Below, piece after piece: positions 45,119 through 54,751 of a DNA stretch of 64,000 nucleotides (positions within the stretch are counted from its first letter, which is position 1; each line of letters opens with the position of its first letter). The stretch lies in assembly GCA_002163155.1 (NCBI GenBank), contig MAAO01000004.1:496001-560000 (forward strand). Direction: 5' to 3'. The stretch comes from Halobacteriovorax marinus. Its GTDB lineage: Bacteria; Bdellovibrionota; Bacteriovoracia; Bacteriovoracales; Bacteriovoracaceae. The notes beneath the pieces are model-generated. The model did no database searches. It saw only the letters and a list, made by a program, of their open reading frames with translations, and was not told the DNA's origin. The position numbers and the translations under genes are program-made.

Positions 45119-45373
45119 TTACCGAACCCTTTCAACACCTTTTCGAATTTCAACATTGAAGTTCTTTCTATAAGGTAATTTATTTTTAAATTTTCTTTGA
45201 TATCTAGGTGCAATAGATAAATCTCCAGGACTGCCTGTTTCACCTTCAATAACTAAATCCTCAAAATCGAATTTTTCATATTTCTTATAACGATAAATAA
45301 TCTTTTTCTTTTCAGCTCCGTGAATAATTGAGCTAGCTATAAAGAGGACTAAGATAGGTAGTAGAACTTTCAT
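45119..45373 (-). CDS. cglF: CglF-like small exported protein
   Basis: Small protein of 84 residues with a signal peptide (about 1-20, ending HGA-EKKK). The core KYEKFDFEDLVIEGETGSPG and the tail RKNFNVEIRKGVERVR follow the pattern of Myxococcus CglF (an acidic 'FDF-E-L-IEG' strand, then basic segment, then a helix ending in Val). CglF is a periplasmic/outer-membrane partner in the Glt complex. Its ATG overlaps the gltE-like stop by one base (TAATG). Position between gltE and gltG supports the call. Too short to be certain from sequence alone. Confidence 0.7.
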   Translation of the reverse strand: MKVLLPILVLFIASSIIHGAEKKKIIYRYKKYEKFDFEDLVIEGETGSPGDLSIAPRYQRKFKNKLPYRKNFNVEIRKGVERVR

Positions 45374-46293
45374 TATTTAACTCCTCCAATTTTCTGAAAA
45401 ACTGAATTGTAATAACTTGAATATTGCCGTAGGCTATCATTTTTCACAGAAGCAAGAACAAGTTTTGCATCTTTCTGTCTCCCAGTATTGAACAGAGCAA
45501 GAGAAAAAGTAATTCCAACATTTGGTTTTTCAATTGCGCTACTTGGGAGTCCTGAATATAGGCTTACGGCCATTTGAGAGTTACCTTCTTTTAAATAACT
45601 CGTTGCTAAACCATTGGTTGCATCAACATCACTAGATTTTATATTAACCAACCTTTGAAAAATTCTCTTTGCATCAGAGATCAAATTATATTTCAAATAC
45701 AACTGTCCCAAATTAAACATTGGAGTCATACTAAATGATCCAACCTCAGATGCTTTTTTAAATGCTGCTAATGCCTTTTGTTCTAGGCCCTGGTATTGAT
45801 AGATCACCCCAATATTATTAATAGGTGGGGCATAATTCTTTTTAAGATCCCTAGATTTGTTATAGAAAAGTAATGCTTTACGAGTCTCACCTTGAAGGTA
45901 ATAACATGTCCCGAGTAGATTCCAGTAACCTGGGTGAGACTTATATTTCTTGTAATTATCCTTAAATATTTTTAATCCATTAGTAAAATCTCTCTTATAA
46001 CAATAAGTAATTCCTGCTGCCAGAATATCTTTTGGTCCAGTGATAACTTGTAACTTAGGTGCCGGGACTCTTGCTAGAGATTCTGTAGACAAGGAATCAG
46101 TTGTAGAGATTTCGCCACTAAAAACATCTTGCCTTTGATTGAAGGGTATTTCGGGAGTTTTATTAAAGTCTGTATTTTCAATCCAAGAAAATTCTTCAAT
46201 AGATCCACTACTAGGACTTGCAACATCTTTATTAGTTGAGCTACTAGAGCATCCAACTAACTGAAGTAAGGTGATCAAAATTAAAATTCTCAT
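45373..46293 (-). CDS. gltE: TPR lipoprotein, GltE-like
   Basis: Lipoprotein of 306 residues. Lipobox LQLVGC (Cys15), a Ser/Thr-rich linker, then at least five tetratricopeptide repeats from about residue 90 (for example YWNLLGTCYYLQGETRKALL and PPINNIGVIYQYQGLEQKAL). TPR proteins act as periplasmic scaffolds. The start overlaps the end of the large TPR gene by four bases (ATGA). In Myxococcus GltE is a TPR lipoprotein between GltD and CglF, which matches the order here. Confidence 0.8.
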   Translation of the reverse strand: MRILILITLLQLVGCSSSSTNKDVASPSSGSIEEFSWIENTDFNKTPEIPFNQRQDVFSGEISTTDSLSTESLARVPAPKLQVITGPKDILAAGITYCYKRDFTNGLKIFKDNYKKYKSHPGYWNLLGTCYYLQGETRKALLFYNKSRDLKKNYAPPINNIGVIYQYQGLEQKALAAFKKASEVGSFSMTPMFNLGQLYLKYNLISDAKRIFQRLVNIKSSDVDATNGLATSYLKEGNSQMAVSLYSGLPSSAIEKPNVGITFSLALFNTGRQKDAKLVLASVKNDSLRQYSSYYNSVFQKIGGVK

Positions 46294-49157
46294 CTTCGAC
46301 CTCCTCTATCCATTAAAACCCCATTATTGTTTAAAATATATTTTGCAACAAACTTATCACCAAAAAGGATAGACTTATTATCTTTTGATAAAATCTTATT
46401 CATTTTCATTTGTTTTAGGGCCTCTTTCCTAAAGTCTCTAACTTTTGCCTGTAGAGGTTTTACTAAATTTCCCATACTCTTTTTGAAAGAGTTTATATAT
46501 TCAGGTGATTTCCCGGGAGGTGTAAAATTACTTACTTCCTTAATTAGATGTTCATATGAAAAGATGAGTCTGGAATAAGACCTCATCATTCCTTTACCAG
46601 ATCCAACTTTCATTAACCCAATGGCTGCAGTTGTAATTGAATCAAGCTTAGTAAATTTCTTCTTTAATAAAACATTGAATTTCTTATCAGGAAAAGCTAA
46701 TTCAAACTTTGTTAATGAATCAATCTTTCTCTCTAGTCTATTTAAGTTAACTGATGCGACGACATCGAGTGCTTCAAGTTGCATCTTCCTCTTATTCTTA
46801 ACTTTCTTATAGAAGTTTAATATTTGAGATTCAATAGATTTTGCTTTACTGCTACGTCCAGAAGCGAGGAAAGCTCTGCGAATTTTACCTAATGGGTATA
46901 TAAGATCCTTGTATGACCTTTTAGATTTACTAAGCTTCGCGACCTGCTGGTTAGCACCAGACCAATTCTTATTTTCTACGTAGAATTTTAAGAGCTCTAA
47001 CTCCATTGAGTCCAACACTCTGGTGGAGATATTACATCTATAGGCACTATTTAAGATCTGCCGAGCGTCTTCAATCTTATTCTGTGCCAAAGACACAATT
47101 ACAGCATTTTTCAGGAAGACAGTTTTATTACTACTTCGTTGTTTACATAACTTTTCTAAAGTCAGACTGTAAAGTTTAGAACTCTCATTAAACTTTTGGT
47201 TGTTAAATAACTCATTCGCAATAACTAGGAATGAAGCTTGAAAACGTTTAACATTCTTCCCATTCATATGGCTTAAAGCTCTTTCTGACCAACCATAACT
47301 CCTATAAGTGTCACCTAGTTCATGAAAAAGAGTGGCAATATTATAAGCAGCATTTTTCTTTGCCTCTAATGATGAAGTTGGATCCTTGTAAATTTCGACA
47401 TAGAGAGCAAGAGCTTCTTTCTTCTGACCTTTTGACGTGGCTTTTTCAACATTTTCAAATTGCATAGTAAGTAGAGTTAATTTTACTTTCTTAGCGTACT
47501 TCTTAGAAACTTTAAACTCTCCACTCTTTATTCTATCTACCCACTTTCTTAAACTAACATGATCACCTTTTTTCTTATAGTGATCCATAATTCTTGCGAG
47601 CATCGCCTCTTGGATTAAAAAACTTTTTGGAAAATTGTTCTTATAAGAAACCAAAGTTCTTTCACATGAAGCAATATCTTTTTTAGCGAAATATATCGAG
47701 AATAGCCTTTGATAAATCTTATTCGATTTTTTTGATTTAGGATTTTGTTTAAGATAATTCAAATAGACAACTTCTACGTACTTATCTTTAGTTTTCTTGG
47801 TTATGCCCTTTCCAGCTAATGAAGCCATCATTCCTTCATTCGACAGTTTGATATACTTTTCATTACTTGCTTTCTGAGCGTAAGATAGAGATTTAGAGTA
47901 CTGTCCCATTGCTGTATTAAACATACCCGCAGCATAGTAAGTTTCTCCCCCTAAGAAAGAATATTTATAATCATTCAAGGGATCAAACTGAGCCAACAAA
48001 TTAAAGAACCCTACTGCCGTTTTCGCTTTACTGTATATTTTCTTTCTCTGTGACTTATATTGTTTTCCGCTAACTTGTTTTTGAACTATCGCGCTAACTC
48101 GTCGCAATTGATAATCAAGAACCTTCACTTGCTCAGGGTTTAATTTCTTTTGTTTATGATAATTTACCAGGATCTTTGAGACCCTAAAGTGACTTTTATA
48201 TTTACCAAACCGTTCATAGAGGCTTAAAAGTTTTATGTTTACCGCAATATCTTCAACTTCTGATACTTTATATCTTAAGGCTTGTTTTAACGTCTTCTCA
48301 GCTTGCGAAAATTTCCCTCTATTAATAAGGTAGTTTGAAACCTTTAAAAGGTTTGTAGCAATATTTTTACCAATACTCTTATAGAATTGTACAGCCTGAC
48401 TTACTTTTCCAGAATCAGTATAGAAATAAGCAAGATCTCTTTCAATACTAATAGTCATGTCTACATATTTTCTATTCTTACTCAATCTATATGAATTTTT
48501 CATGACCTTAATGGCCTTAGTCTTTCGACCTACTCTGAAATAACTCCACGCCAAGTTGTAACTATCTTTAGTGAACCACTTATCTCGATGAGTTTTCTTT
48601 TTAAAAGCTCTTTCATAAAGAGAGATAGCTTGTTTGTAATCTCCTCGATTAAAGTAAATTTCTGCAAGTGCTATTTGTGATCTGGTACTAGTGAAACTCG
48701 ATTTCTTTGAAGTTTTAACTGATTTCGTAAAATAAACTTTTGCTTTCTTATCTTGTTGAAACTCTTTAGCATTGTAAGCCAGAATATAATAAACCTCTGA
48801 CCTATTCTTATACTTTGGAAATTTCCTTAGGATCAGCCTACATGTTTTTTGCGCTTGAATGAAGTAAGCATTAGATTTTCTGAAAAATTTCTTCTTACTA
48901 GTTCCTTGTCTTTTCTTTGCAGACAAACTTATATAACTAGCATTTTCAAGCTCTTTTAGTAGCCTAGCTTTCTCAAGCATCAGCTCTGCCATACGTAGTA
49001 AAAGATCCGGCTTAGAGGTTCTTGTTTGCTTATTAAGCCTTGTGACTTCTCTCAGTTCTTGATCGATAACGCCAATGAGTTCATTACGTCGACTTGTAGA
49101 ATCTGCACTTAATTGAACTGAGCCGAGCAAAAGGACAAATAAGAGAAGTAATTTCAT
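46290..49157 (-). CDS. gltD: Large TPR-type exported protein, GltD-like
   Basis: Protein of 955 residues, signal peptide about 1-20 (LLLLFVLLLGSVQLSA), followed by tandem helical TPR-like repeats through most of the length (for example RSEVYYILAYNAKEFQQDKK and DSYNLAWSYFRVGRKTKAIK). It is unusually rich in Lys and Ser. ATG 49157 is chosen because the signal peptide starts there; an in-frame GTG at 49184 would overlap the preceding gene. Ten bases after the gltC-like stop. By size, TPR content and order it matches GltD (AgmU); sequence identity cannot be measured here. Confidence 0.7.
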   Translation of the reverse strand: MKLLLLFVLLLGSVQLSADSTSRRNELIGVIDQELREVTRLNKQTRTSKPDLLLRMAELMLEKARLLKELENASYISLSAKKRQGTSKKKFFRKSNAYFIQAQKTCRLILRKFPKYKNRSEVYYILAYNAKEFQQDKKAKVYFTKSVKTSKKSSFTSTRSQIALAEIYFNRGDYKQAISLYERAFKKKTHRDKWFTKDSYNLAWSYFRVGRKTKAIKVMKNSYRLSKNRKYVDMTISIERDLAYFYTDSGKVSQAVQFYKSIGKNIATNLLKVSNYLINRGKFSQAEKTLKQALRYKVSEVEDIAVNIKLLSLYERFGKYKSHFRVSKILVNYHKQKKLNPEQVKVLDYQLRRVSAIVQKQVSGKQYKSQRKKIYSKAKTAVGFFNLLAQFDPLNDYKYSFLGGETYYAAGMFNTAMGQYSKSLSYAQKASNEKYIKLSNEGMMASLAGKGITKKTKDKYVEVVYLNYLKQNPKSKKSNKIYQRLFSIYFAKKDIASCERTLVSYKNNFPKSFLIQEAMLARIMDHYKKKGDHVSLRKWVDRIKSGEFKVSKKYAKKVKLTLLTMQFENVEKATSKGQKKEALALYVEIYKDPTSSLEAKKNAAYNIATLFHELGDTYRSYGWSERALSHMNGKNVKRFQASFLVIANELFNNQKFNESSKLYSLTLEKLCKQRSSNKTVFLKNAVIVSLAQNKIEDARQILNSAYRCNISTRVLDSMELELLKFYVENKNWSGANQQVAKLSKSKRSYKDLIYPLGKIRRAFLASGRSSKAKSIESQILNFYKKVKNKRKMQLEALDVVASVNLNRLERKIDSLTKFELAFPDKKFNVLLKKKFTKLDSITTAAIGLMKVGSGKGMMRSYSRLIFSYEHLIKEVSNFTPPGKSPEYINSFKKSMGNLVKPLQAKVRDFRKEALKQMKMNKILSKDNKSILFGDKFVAKYILNNNGVLMDRGGRR

Positions 49158-49167
49158 AATTTTGTTT

Positions 49168-50604
49168 CTAAAGAGCATTTCCACTACACTCCGACTTTAA
49201 TGAGAATACATAATCACCAAGTTCATCGGCCCAAAATTCTCCATTAAATGTCCAAAAATATTGTTTGTCTGTACGTTTAAGATTCCTAATATCTCCACGA
49301 CCTCTATTCATAGATTTCTCTGGAGAATATAAACTTTCTTTTCTTCTAGATAAGACTTCAAGTTTGATATAACTCATATCTGCAAATGTTTTTCTTACTT
49401 GATGCCATGAGAGGTGAAGCTTTTTTCTTACATAGGCTCCTACTAAGTTTCTTTGAAGTATTAAAGCATCTTTCAAATTAAGTTTAAGTATTCTTTTCAT
49501 TCTACTTTTAGGAAGTCTATTGATGATCTCTAATTCATCTTTTCCAGTTTGAAAATAATCAAACATTTCTCTAAAAGTAGCGTCTCTTGTGATTGAGCTT
49601 AACATTCTATTAAGAAGCTTATTCCCTCTCACTTTTCCATTCAATCGAGACTTCGCTAAGAGATAATAATACTTATAGTCTTTCCCATGTTTACGTAGAA
49701 ATTTCTTAATTTTGTCATGATTACTTTCATTTTCGTCATAGAAATCATCTACAACCTTAAGGGTATCTTTCCAAAGGCATAATTCCATATAGGTTAATGA
49801 TCGCAACACATCAATTTCGGGATTAAAGATAAATGATATAAACGGTGCTTTATAAGTTACAAGCTTCCCTAATGTTCTATTGTAATCTCTCATATAGAAA
49901 CTATTCCATGCTTCTTCGAAAAGAATCTCTGGCCAAATATGAGACGATTTAGAAAGATCTAAATAATCTAAGTTAGCTTGCTCAAATTTTCCCGCAGCAA
50001 AGTTCGATCTAGCTTTTCCTACAATGCAATAATCTCTATTAATACTTAGCTGTCTCTTTCTATTAAAATTCACAGAAGAGTTTGAAGAGTTAGACGATCG
50101 AATACATTCATCATAAGCACTAAGGGATGACTTATACTTCTTAGTAATTGAGAAGATTGATCCTTCTAAGAATAATGCAAAAGGCTTAGCAGGATGATTC
50201 TTTGGAATCGTGCCATTTAAAGCATTGAGAGACTTTTGATATTTTCCTTGTCTAAAATATTTCTTTGCTAGTATATATTTTAATACAGGAGCTTTGGACT
50301 TTTTCAAAAATCTTGTCGGCAGAACTTCAAATTGCTTTACACCAACATTAGTTACAACTTTATCAATTAGAAAATCTAATTCCTTACTACTTTTGCTCTT
50401 CCCTCTTGTTAATAATTCCTTAATATAAGGAATAGATGCGAAATAAAGATCTTCCTTAACAAGATTCTTAATAACATTTGGGTAGTATTTTACTGTGCCC
50501 TTACTTTTTACAAGGTATTTCCAAGCAACATCAGTGTTGGCAAGAGCTCCTTGCATAAACAAGCACGACAGAGTAATTAAAATAGTTTTCTTTATGAAGA
50601 ACAT
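49168..50604 (-). CDS. gltC: TPR-like exported protein, GltC-like
   Basis: Protein of 478 residues with a signal peptide (about 1-23, hydrophobic ILITLSCLFMQGALA). Helical repeats of TPR type in the first 300 residues (for example KQYKSSLSAYDECIRS-type segments around 145-165). The C-terminal third is basic and not recognised. The second in-frame ATG (50604) is chosen: AAGG lies directly against the first ATG (50613), which is too close, but is nine bases from the second. Between the beta-barrel gene and the gltD-like gene, it fits GltC, a periplasmic TPR subunit. Confidence 0.6.
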   Translation of the reverse strand: MFFIKKTILITLSCLFMQGALANTDVAWKYLVKSKGTVKYYPNVIKNLVKEDLYFASIPYIKELLTRGKSKSSKELDFLIDKVVTNVGVKQFEVLPTRFLKKSKAPVLKYILAKKYFRQGKYQKSLNALNGTIPKNHPAKPFALFLEGSIFSITKKYKSSLSAYDECIRSSNSSNSSVNFNRKRQLSINRDYCIVGKARSNFAAGKFEQANLDYLDLSKSSHIWPEILFEEAWNSFYMRDYNRTLGKLVTYKAPFISFIFNPEIDVLRSLTYMELCLWKDTLKVVDDFYDENESNHDKIKKFLRKHGKDYKYYYLLAKSRLNGKVRGNKLLNRMLSSITRDATFREMFDYFQTGKDELEIINRLPKSRMKRILKLNLKDALILQRNLVGAYVRKKLHLSWHQVRKTFADMSYIKLEVLSRRKESLYSPEKSMNRGRGDIRNLKRTDKQYFWTFNGEFWADELGDYVFSLKSECSGNAL

Positions 50605-50619
50605 CCTGTTCATCCTTAA

Positions 50620-51330
50620 TTAGAAATTTAAGCCAACGGCTAAAGTTAAATCATAATTGCTATACCACTTTTCCTGAGCTCCAGGATCTTTAGCCTCTAG
50701 TGCTTGATAATTGACGACAGTAACATCAAATTTCACGCTCCATCTTTCAGATACATAAAACTTTGCACCTATGTCCCACATGATCCCCGTATGAGTTTCT
50801 TGCGTTAATGTTTTATCACCATTAAGTATGATTTCATTTCTATTATTTGTTTCAGTAAGTTTTGCGAACCCAATACCTAAAATCCAATCCATGTAGACGA
50901 CTTTATTGAAGGTATTAATTTTTGTATAAAAAGGAGACCATAAGAACATAGCTCCCATATAATTATCTACGATTCTTCTAAATGGGAAAGAACCACTTCC
51001 TCCCACAACCCCTCGAACCGAAGATGCGGTGTCATTCTCTGAACCACTGTTTAGTGAGTATACTAATTCAAATCCGTACTCCTCTTTAAAGAAGTAACCT
51101 ACTCTTGCTTGAAAAGCTTTAGCGTCAACAAAGGCACCAGACGTAGTAATCCCGCCTCCAGCATTTATATGAACCCTTCCGGATTTTCTAAACTTCCTAT
51201 TTTGTAAAACAAAAACTTCTTTATCTGGATCTAGCCAAGAAAAGTCATAACCATCACCTTCTGAGGCGAAAGTTTTAACTGACGAAAAAAGACTGAGTAT
51301 TAAAAATGAAAGAACTATGAAATTATTCAT
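50620..51330 (-). CDS. Outer-membrane beta-barrel protein, GltA/GltB-like
   Basis: Protein of 236 residues with a signal peptide (about 1-22, cut after FAS or TFA). The mature part alternates polar and hydrophobic residues and ends in a Phe-terminal strand (LTLAVGLNF), the usual outer-membrane targeting signal. It begins with a segment YDFSWLDPDKEVFVLQNRKF typical of the barrel family found in deltaproteobacteria-type gliding clusters. First gene of the six-gene operon. GltA and GltB are barrels of this size; which of the two this is cannot be decided, and no second barrel is in the window. Confidence 0.7.
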   Translation of the reverse strand: MNNFIVLSFLILSLFSSVKTFASEGDGYDFSWLDPDKEVFVLQNRKFRKSGRVHINAGGGITTSGAFVDAKAFQARVGYFFKEEYGFELVYSLNSGSENDTASSVRGVVGGSGSFPFRRIVDNYMGAMFLWSPFYTKINTFNKVVYMDWILGIGFAKLTETNNRNEIILNGDKTLTQETHTGIMWDIGAKFYVSERWSVKFDVTVVNYQALEAKDPGAQEKWYSNYDLTLAVGLNF

Positions 51331-51341
51331 AATATAAGCAT

Positions 51342-51405
51342 CCTGCTAGCAAAGAAAAGGGGGTCCTCCCCTCCTATATTCATATAGTTATTCTATCATA
51401 GCAGG
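51342..51405 (-). promoter_or_regulatory. Leader structure of the glt operon
   Basis: CCTGCTA (51342-51348) can pair with TAGCAGG (51399-51405), enclosing the GC-rich hairpin that ends addA. If transcription starts upstream of 51405 the glt leader could fold this way. Weak evidence. Confidence 0.25.
51351..51374 (-). terminator. Intrinsic terminator of addBA
   Basis: On the - strand the sequence reads GGAGGGGAGGACCCCCTTTTC: a short GC stem followed by a T-rich stretch. It separates addA from the glt operon on the same strand. Confidence 0.6.
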
Positions 51406-51427
51406 GCTTACCTAAAAACCAACTTGA

Positions 51428-54400
51428 CTAAAAGTGGCATAAATTTCCAAAGGTACACTTTTCGCAATGTTCTTGATTTGTTAGATCAGGCTTTGATGTT
51501 AATTTCCAAGAATCCCCTAGCTCATTGATCAAGTTTTCATGACTGAAAGTTTTAATCACGTTTTCTTTCATATCTACAAACGAGAGAATAAGTTTTACAT
51601 CAAAGTTTTGATACTCTGGATAGAGTACCTGATAAGCATATGCGTAGGCTTTTAACTGGAACCAATATGGTACCTCTTTCGATTCTTCTCGTTGACCGGT
51701 TTTATAGTCCCAAATTTCTAATGCTCCACCAACTTTTGGAACTAACACCAAATCAGGAGTACCTGAGATCATTTGTCCGAAAAAGGGAAACTTTACCATC
51801 TCCTCAGAAATGAACTCATGTGAGGCTTGATATTTTTTCAACTCTTCAATAGTCCAATCAAATGCCTCAAGATCTTTTTTCTTAGCAGAGTCTAAGAATT
51901 TAGCGGGAGCAACCCAATTTCTCTTTATGGCAAAACTTAAGGCCTCGTGAATATCTGTTCCTCTTTGTGCAGAAGAAACTATCTTCACATTTTCTTCTTC
52001 GATAATTTCAGTTTTCTTTACTCCGTTCGATAGAGGAGCAACTCCAGTTAAGTCTTCCACATCCTCATCAGTAAATTTACAGACATTTAAGAGATAAAAT
52101 TTTCTCGGGCATTGTGAAATTGAAGCAAGCCTAGTCACAGAAAGTTCTGAGATAATTCCCATTTCTCTCTCGCCTTCTAGAGAGGAAGCTATTCCTAAAC
52201 TATCTGTATGAAAAAGTGGTGATTTAAGTTTTACAAACTCAACATCAATATCTGAAATGACATCTTGTTCTTTCTTAATTTCTTCCATGAAGTCTACCTT
52301 TGAAAGTAGATCATTTTCTTGCCACTTTCTAAGACCACAAATCCAACTATTTTTTGAACTACTAAGAGGTTTCGTATCAAAACTTAAATCAATCCATTGA
52401 AGATTCTTCTTAGCACGGGTACAGGCTACATAAAATAGCCTCTTTGATTCTGCAAAATCCTTCTTTCTAGAAAGTAGACCTTCGTAAATAAACATGGGAG
52501 TTGTAAACGGACTCTTTTGCCAAGAGTCTTTTTTCCATTTAAAACTCCATGGTAGTTTTCCAAACATATTCATCTCAGGCATGATGAACCCATTATTATG
52601 AATTCCCCCAAGAAAAACATTATCAAACTCAAGCCCTTTAGAAGCATGGGTAGTCATAATTTGAATTCTCTTTGTGTCTCGACCATATTCAAAATCAATT
52701 GAATACTTAACATCAGAATACCCATTTAATTTAATATAAATTGTTTCAATATCGTCCCCACACATTTCGCAGAGCTCTTTAACTATTTGACCATTATTTT
52801 TATGATTTGAGTTTAACAGACCTCTAGAGAAGAGAAACTTTAAAAACGAATTATGAACACCTAGGTTCAAAATATCTTTTTCATATTGCACAATGCTTAT
52901 TTCTAAAGAAGAACTCGAGTTAACATTTAATAAATTAAAATATCCTTCTAAATGAAAAATCAGATTACTAAGTTCTCTTTCACTTTTACTCGACAACAGG
53001 TACTCAACTAGCGAGTTAAAGATACCAAGTATAGGATCTTCTGCTAAAGGGACTTTAACTTGTGCAGTAAATCCTATATTTCTTTTTATCAATTCATTAA
53101 TGAGGTATTTAGACGGCCCTAGATTTTTATAGAGAATACAAATATCTTCATCTGGAGCAGAAGATAGTATTTTTTCAATTTGATAAATAATGGCACTAGA
53201 TTCAAAGAAAGAGAAGTCATCAGTTTTAGGCTTTGCTCCCTCTTCCATAAGACTAGTAATATCAAAGTTTGAGATTTTTATGGCACCTGCATTGTCGCTC
53301 GATCTTTCAAAAGGAAATGTTTGGTAATCAACAGGAACTCGGTGATGATCAATTCCTTCAAAGTTTGATCCTAACTTAAAGAGATAATCAAATACATAAT
53401 TATTGAAATCAATGACGTTATAATTAGATCGGTAATTGTTATTTAACTTTAGTGTAGTTGGTGTCTTCACCATACACTCTTTAAAAACTCCAAGCTCTCC
53501 ACCTCTAAATCCATAAATGGCCTGCTTCATATCTCCAACCGTAAAGAGTTTGTTAAAGTCACCACTAATGATTCTTTCAAGCATTTCAAATTGAATTTCT
53601 GAAGTGTCTTGAAATTCATCAACAATAAAGTAGTGATAGTTACTAGCAATAGCGTCACGGGCATCATCGTTCTTCAGAGCGCCAAGAACATAGTATTCAA
53701 GGTCTGAGAAAGTAAATCCTGTTATATCTCTATAGTGTTCTTCAATATACTCAAAAATCATATAAGTCGATTCCCACCAACCCTTAACTTCTTTGTCTAA
53801 TCCCTTATAGGTTTCAACAATATCTTCACTATATTTCTTTAAAAAAGTTCTTAGTTCTTTTATGGCAGCAAAATGTTCAAAAAGAGCAGTGTCTTCAATC
53901 TTCTTACTAGGCCCTGTTAATCTAGAAATCCCATCGAATGCAGAACTAAGAGCATTAAAAGTTTCTTCATTCCAAGAAGTCTCACTACTACAATTTTTTT
54001 GGATTCGATCTATTATCTGGTACCAAGGTTTATCACTAAACTCACGATGAGGAGCGAGATTGACTGGCGTTTTCCAAAGAAAATCCACATCTAAGAGCGC
54101 CCAAATCTTATCCCAGGTGGAATTCAATTCATTCTTCATCCCTTCAAAGTTCATCGTCTTCCACTGCAGACGTATTTCAGGTGAACCAAAGATATTCATC
54201 ATGGACTTAATAATTTGTTTACTATTTAGTGAAATAATTTTTGCAAACTCTTCACTTGGGAGTTCGTGTAGATGATTCTCAAACCACCTCTCATAGAGTT
54301 TAGTGATTCTCTCGCGGGACTCACTCTCCGATATAATCGCAACAGTTGAAGAAACTCCAGGAATCAGTCCCTGACCTATCAGTTTATAACAGAATCCATG

Positions 54401-54751
54401 AATCGTACTTATAGTCATATAGTCGATAGCTTCTTTAACAATGACCCATTTAGGTAAATCATGAACTTCAGCCATATCAATTTGCGCTTCAATTCTGGCA
54501 ACAAGTCTTTCATAAATTTCTCCCGCTGCTTTCTTTGTGAAAGTCATTAGAACAATCTTAGTAAAATAAGACTGGATCTGACTTTCAAATGCGAGAAGAT
54601 TTAGATCACGATTTTTTTCAATAAATTTATTAGATAGATATAGAACGTGTTCAACAAGTACAAAAGTTTTTCCTGAACCTGCTCCAGCGCTCAAAAGAAC
54701 ACCACCTGTATGTTCTATCGCTAGTTTCTGTTCGGGGTTTGGAGCTCTCAT
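51428..54751 (-). CDS. addA: AddA-like helicase-nuclease
   Basis: UvrD/RecB-type helicase with a C-terminal nuclease, for double-strand break processing; 1107 residues. Q-motif and Walker A: NPEQKLAIEHTGG and GAGSGKTF (about 18-27). Walker B-type VDEFQDTSEIQ, motif III GDMKQAIYGFRGGE, motif V THASKGLEFDNVFLGG. The nuclease domain has GTPDLVL and IWDYKTG (catalytic Asp and Asp-x-Lys). Cysteines in SQCPRKF and at 1096, 1099 and 1105 (C-x2-C-x5-C) form a Cas4/AddB-type iron-sulphur motif, which is unusual for the AddA subunit. The start overlaps the addB stop by four bases. Confidence 0.88.
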   Translation of the reverse strand: MRAPNPEQKLAIEHTGGVLLSAGAGSGKTFVLVEHVLYLSNKFIEKNRDLNLLAFESQIQSYFTKIVLMTFTKKAAGEIYERLVARIEAQIDMAEVHDLPKWVIVKEAIDYMTISTIHGFCYKLIGQGLIPGVSSTVAIISESESRERITKLYERWFENHLHELPSEEFAKIISLNSKQIIKSMMNIFGSPEIRLQWKTMNFEGMKNELNSTWDKIWALLDVDFLWKTPVNLAPHREFSDKPWYQIIDRIQKNCSSETSWNEETFNALSSAFDGISRLTGPSKKIEDTALFEHFAAIKELRTFLKKYSEDIVETYKGLDKEVKGWWESTYMIFEYIEEHYRDITGFTFSDLEYYVLGALKNDDARDAIASNYHYFIVDEFQDTSEIQFEMLERIISGDFNKLFTVGDMKQAIYGFRGGELGVFKECMVKTPTTLKLNNNYRSNYNVIDFNNYVFDYLFKLGSNFEGIDHHRVPVDYQTFPFERSSDNAGAIKISNFDITSLMEEGAKPKTDDFSFFESSAIIYQIEKILSSAPDEDICILYKNLGPSKYLINELIKRNIGFTAQVKVPLAEDPILGIFNSLVEYLLSSKSERELSNLIFHLEGYFNLLNVNSSSSLEISIVQYEKDILNLGVHNSFLKFLFSRGLLNSNHKNNGQIVKELCEMCGDDIETIYIKLNGYSDVKYSIDFEYGRDTKRIQIMTTHASKGLEFDNVFLGGIHNNGFIMPEMNMFGKLPWSFKWKKDSWQKSPFTTPMFIYEGLLSRKKDFAESKRLFYVACTRAKKNLQWIDLSFDTKPLSSSKNSWICGLRKWQENDLLSKVDFMEEIKKEQDVISDIDVEFVKLKSPLFHTDSLGIASSLEGEREMGIISELSVTRLASISQCPRKFYLLNVCKFTDEDVEDLTGVAPLSNGVKKTEIIEEENVKIVSSAQRGTDIHEALSFAIKRNWVAPAKFLDSAKKKDLEAFDWTIEELKKYQASHEFISEEMVKFPFFGQMISGTPDLVLVPKVGGALEIWDYKTGQREESKEVPYWFQLKAYAYAYQVLYPEYQNFDVKLILSFVDMKENVIKTFSHENLINELGDSWKLTSKPDLTNQEHCEKCTFGNLCHF

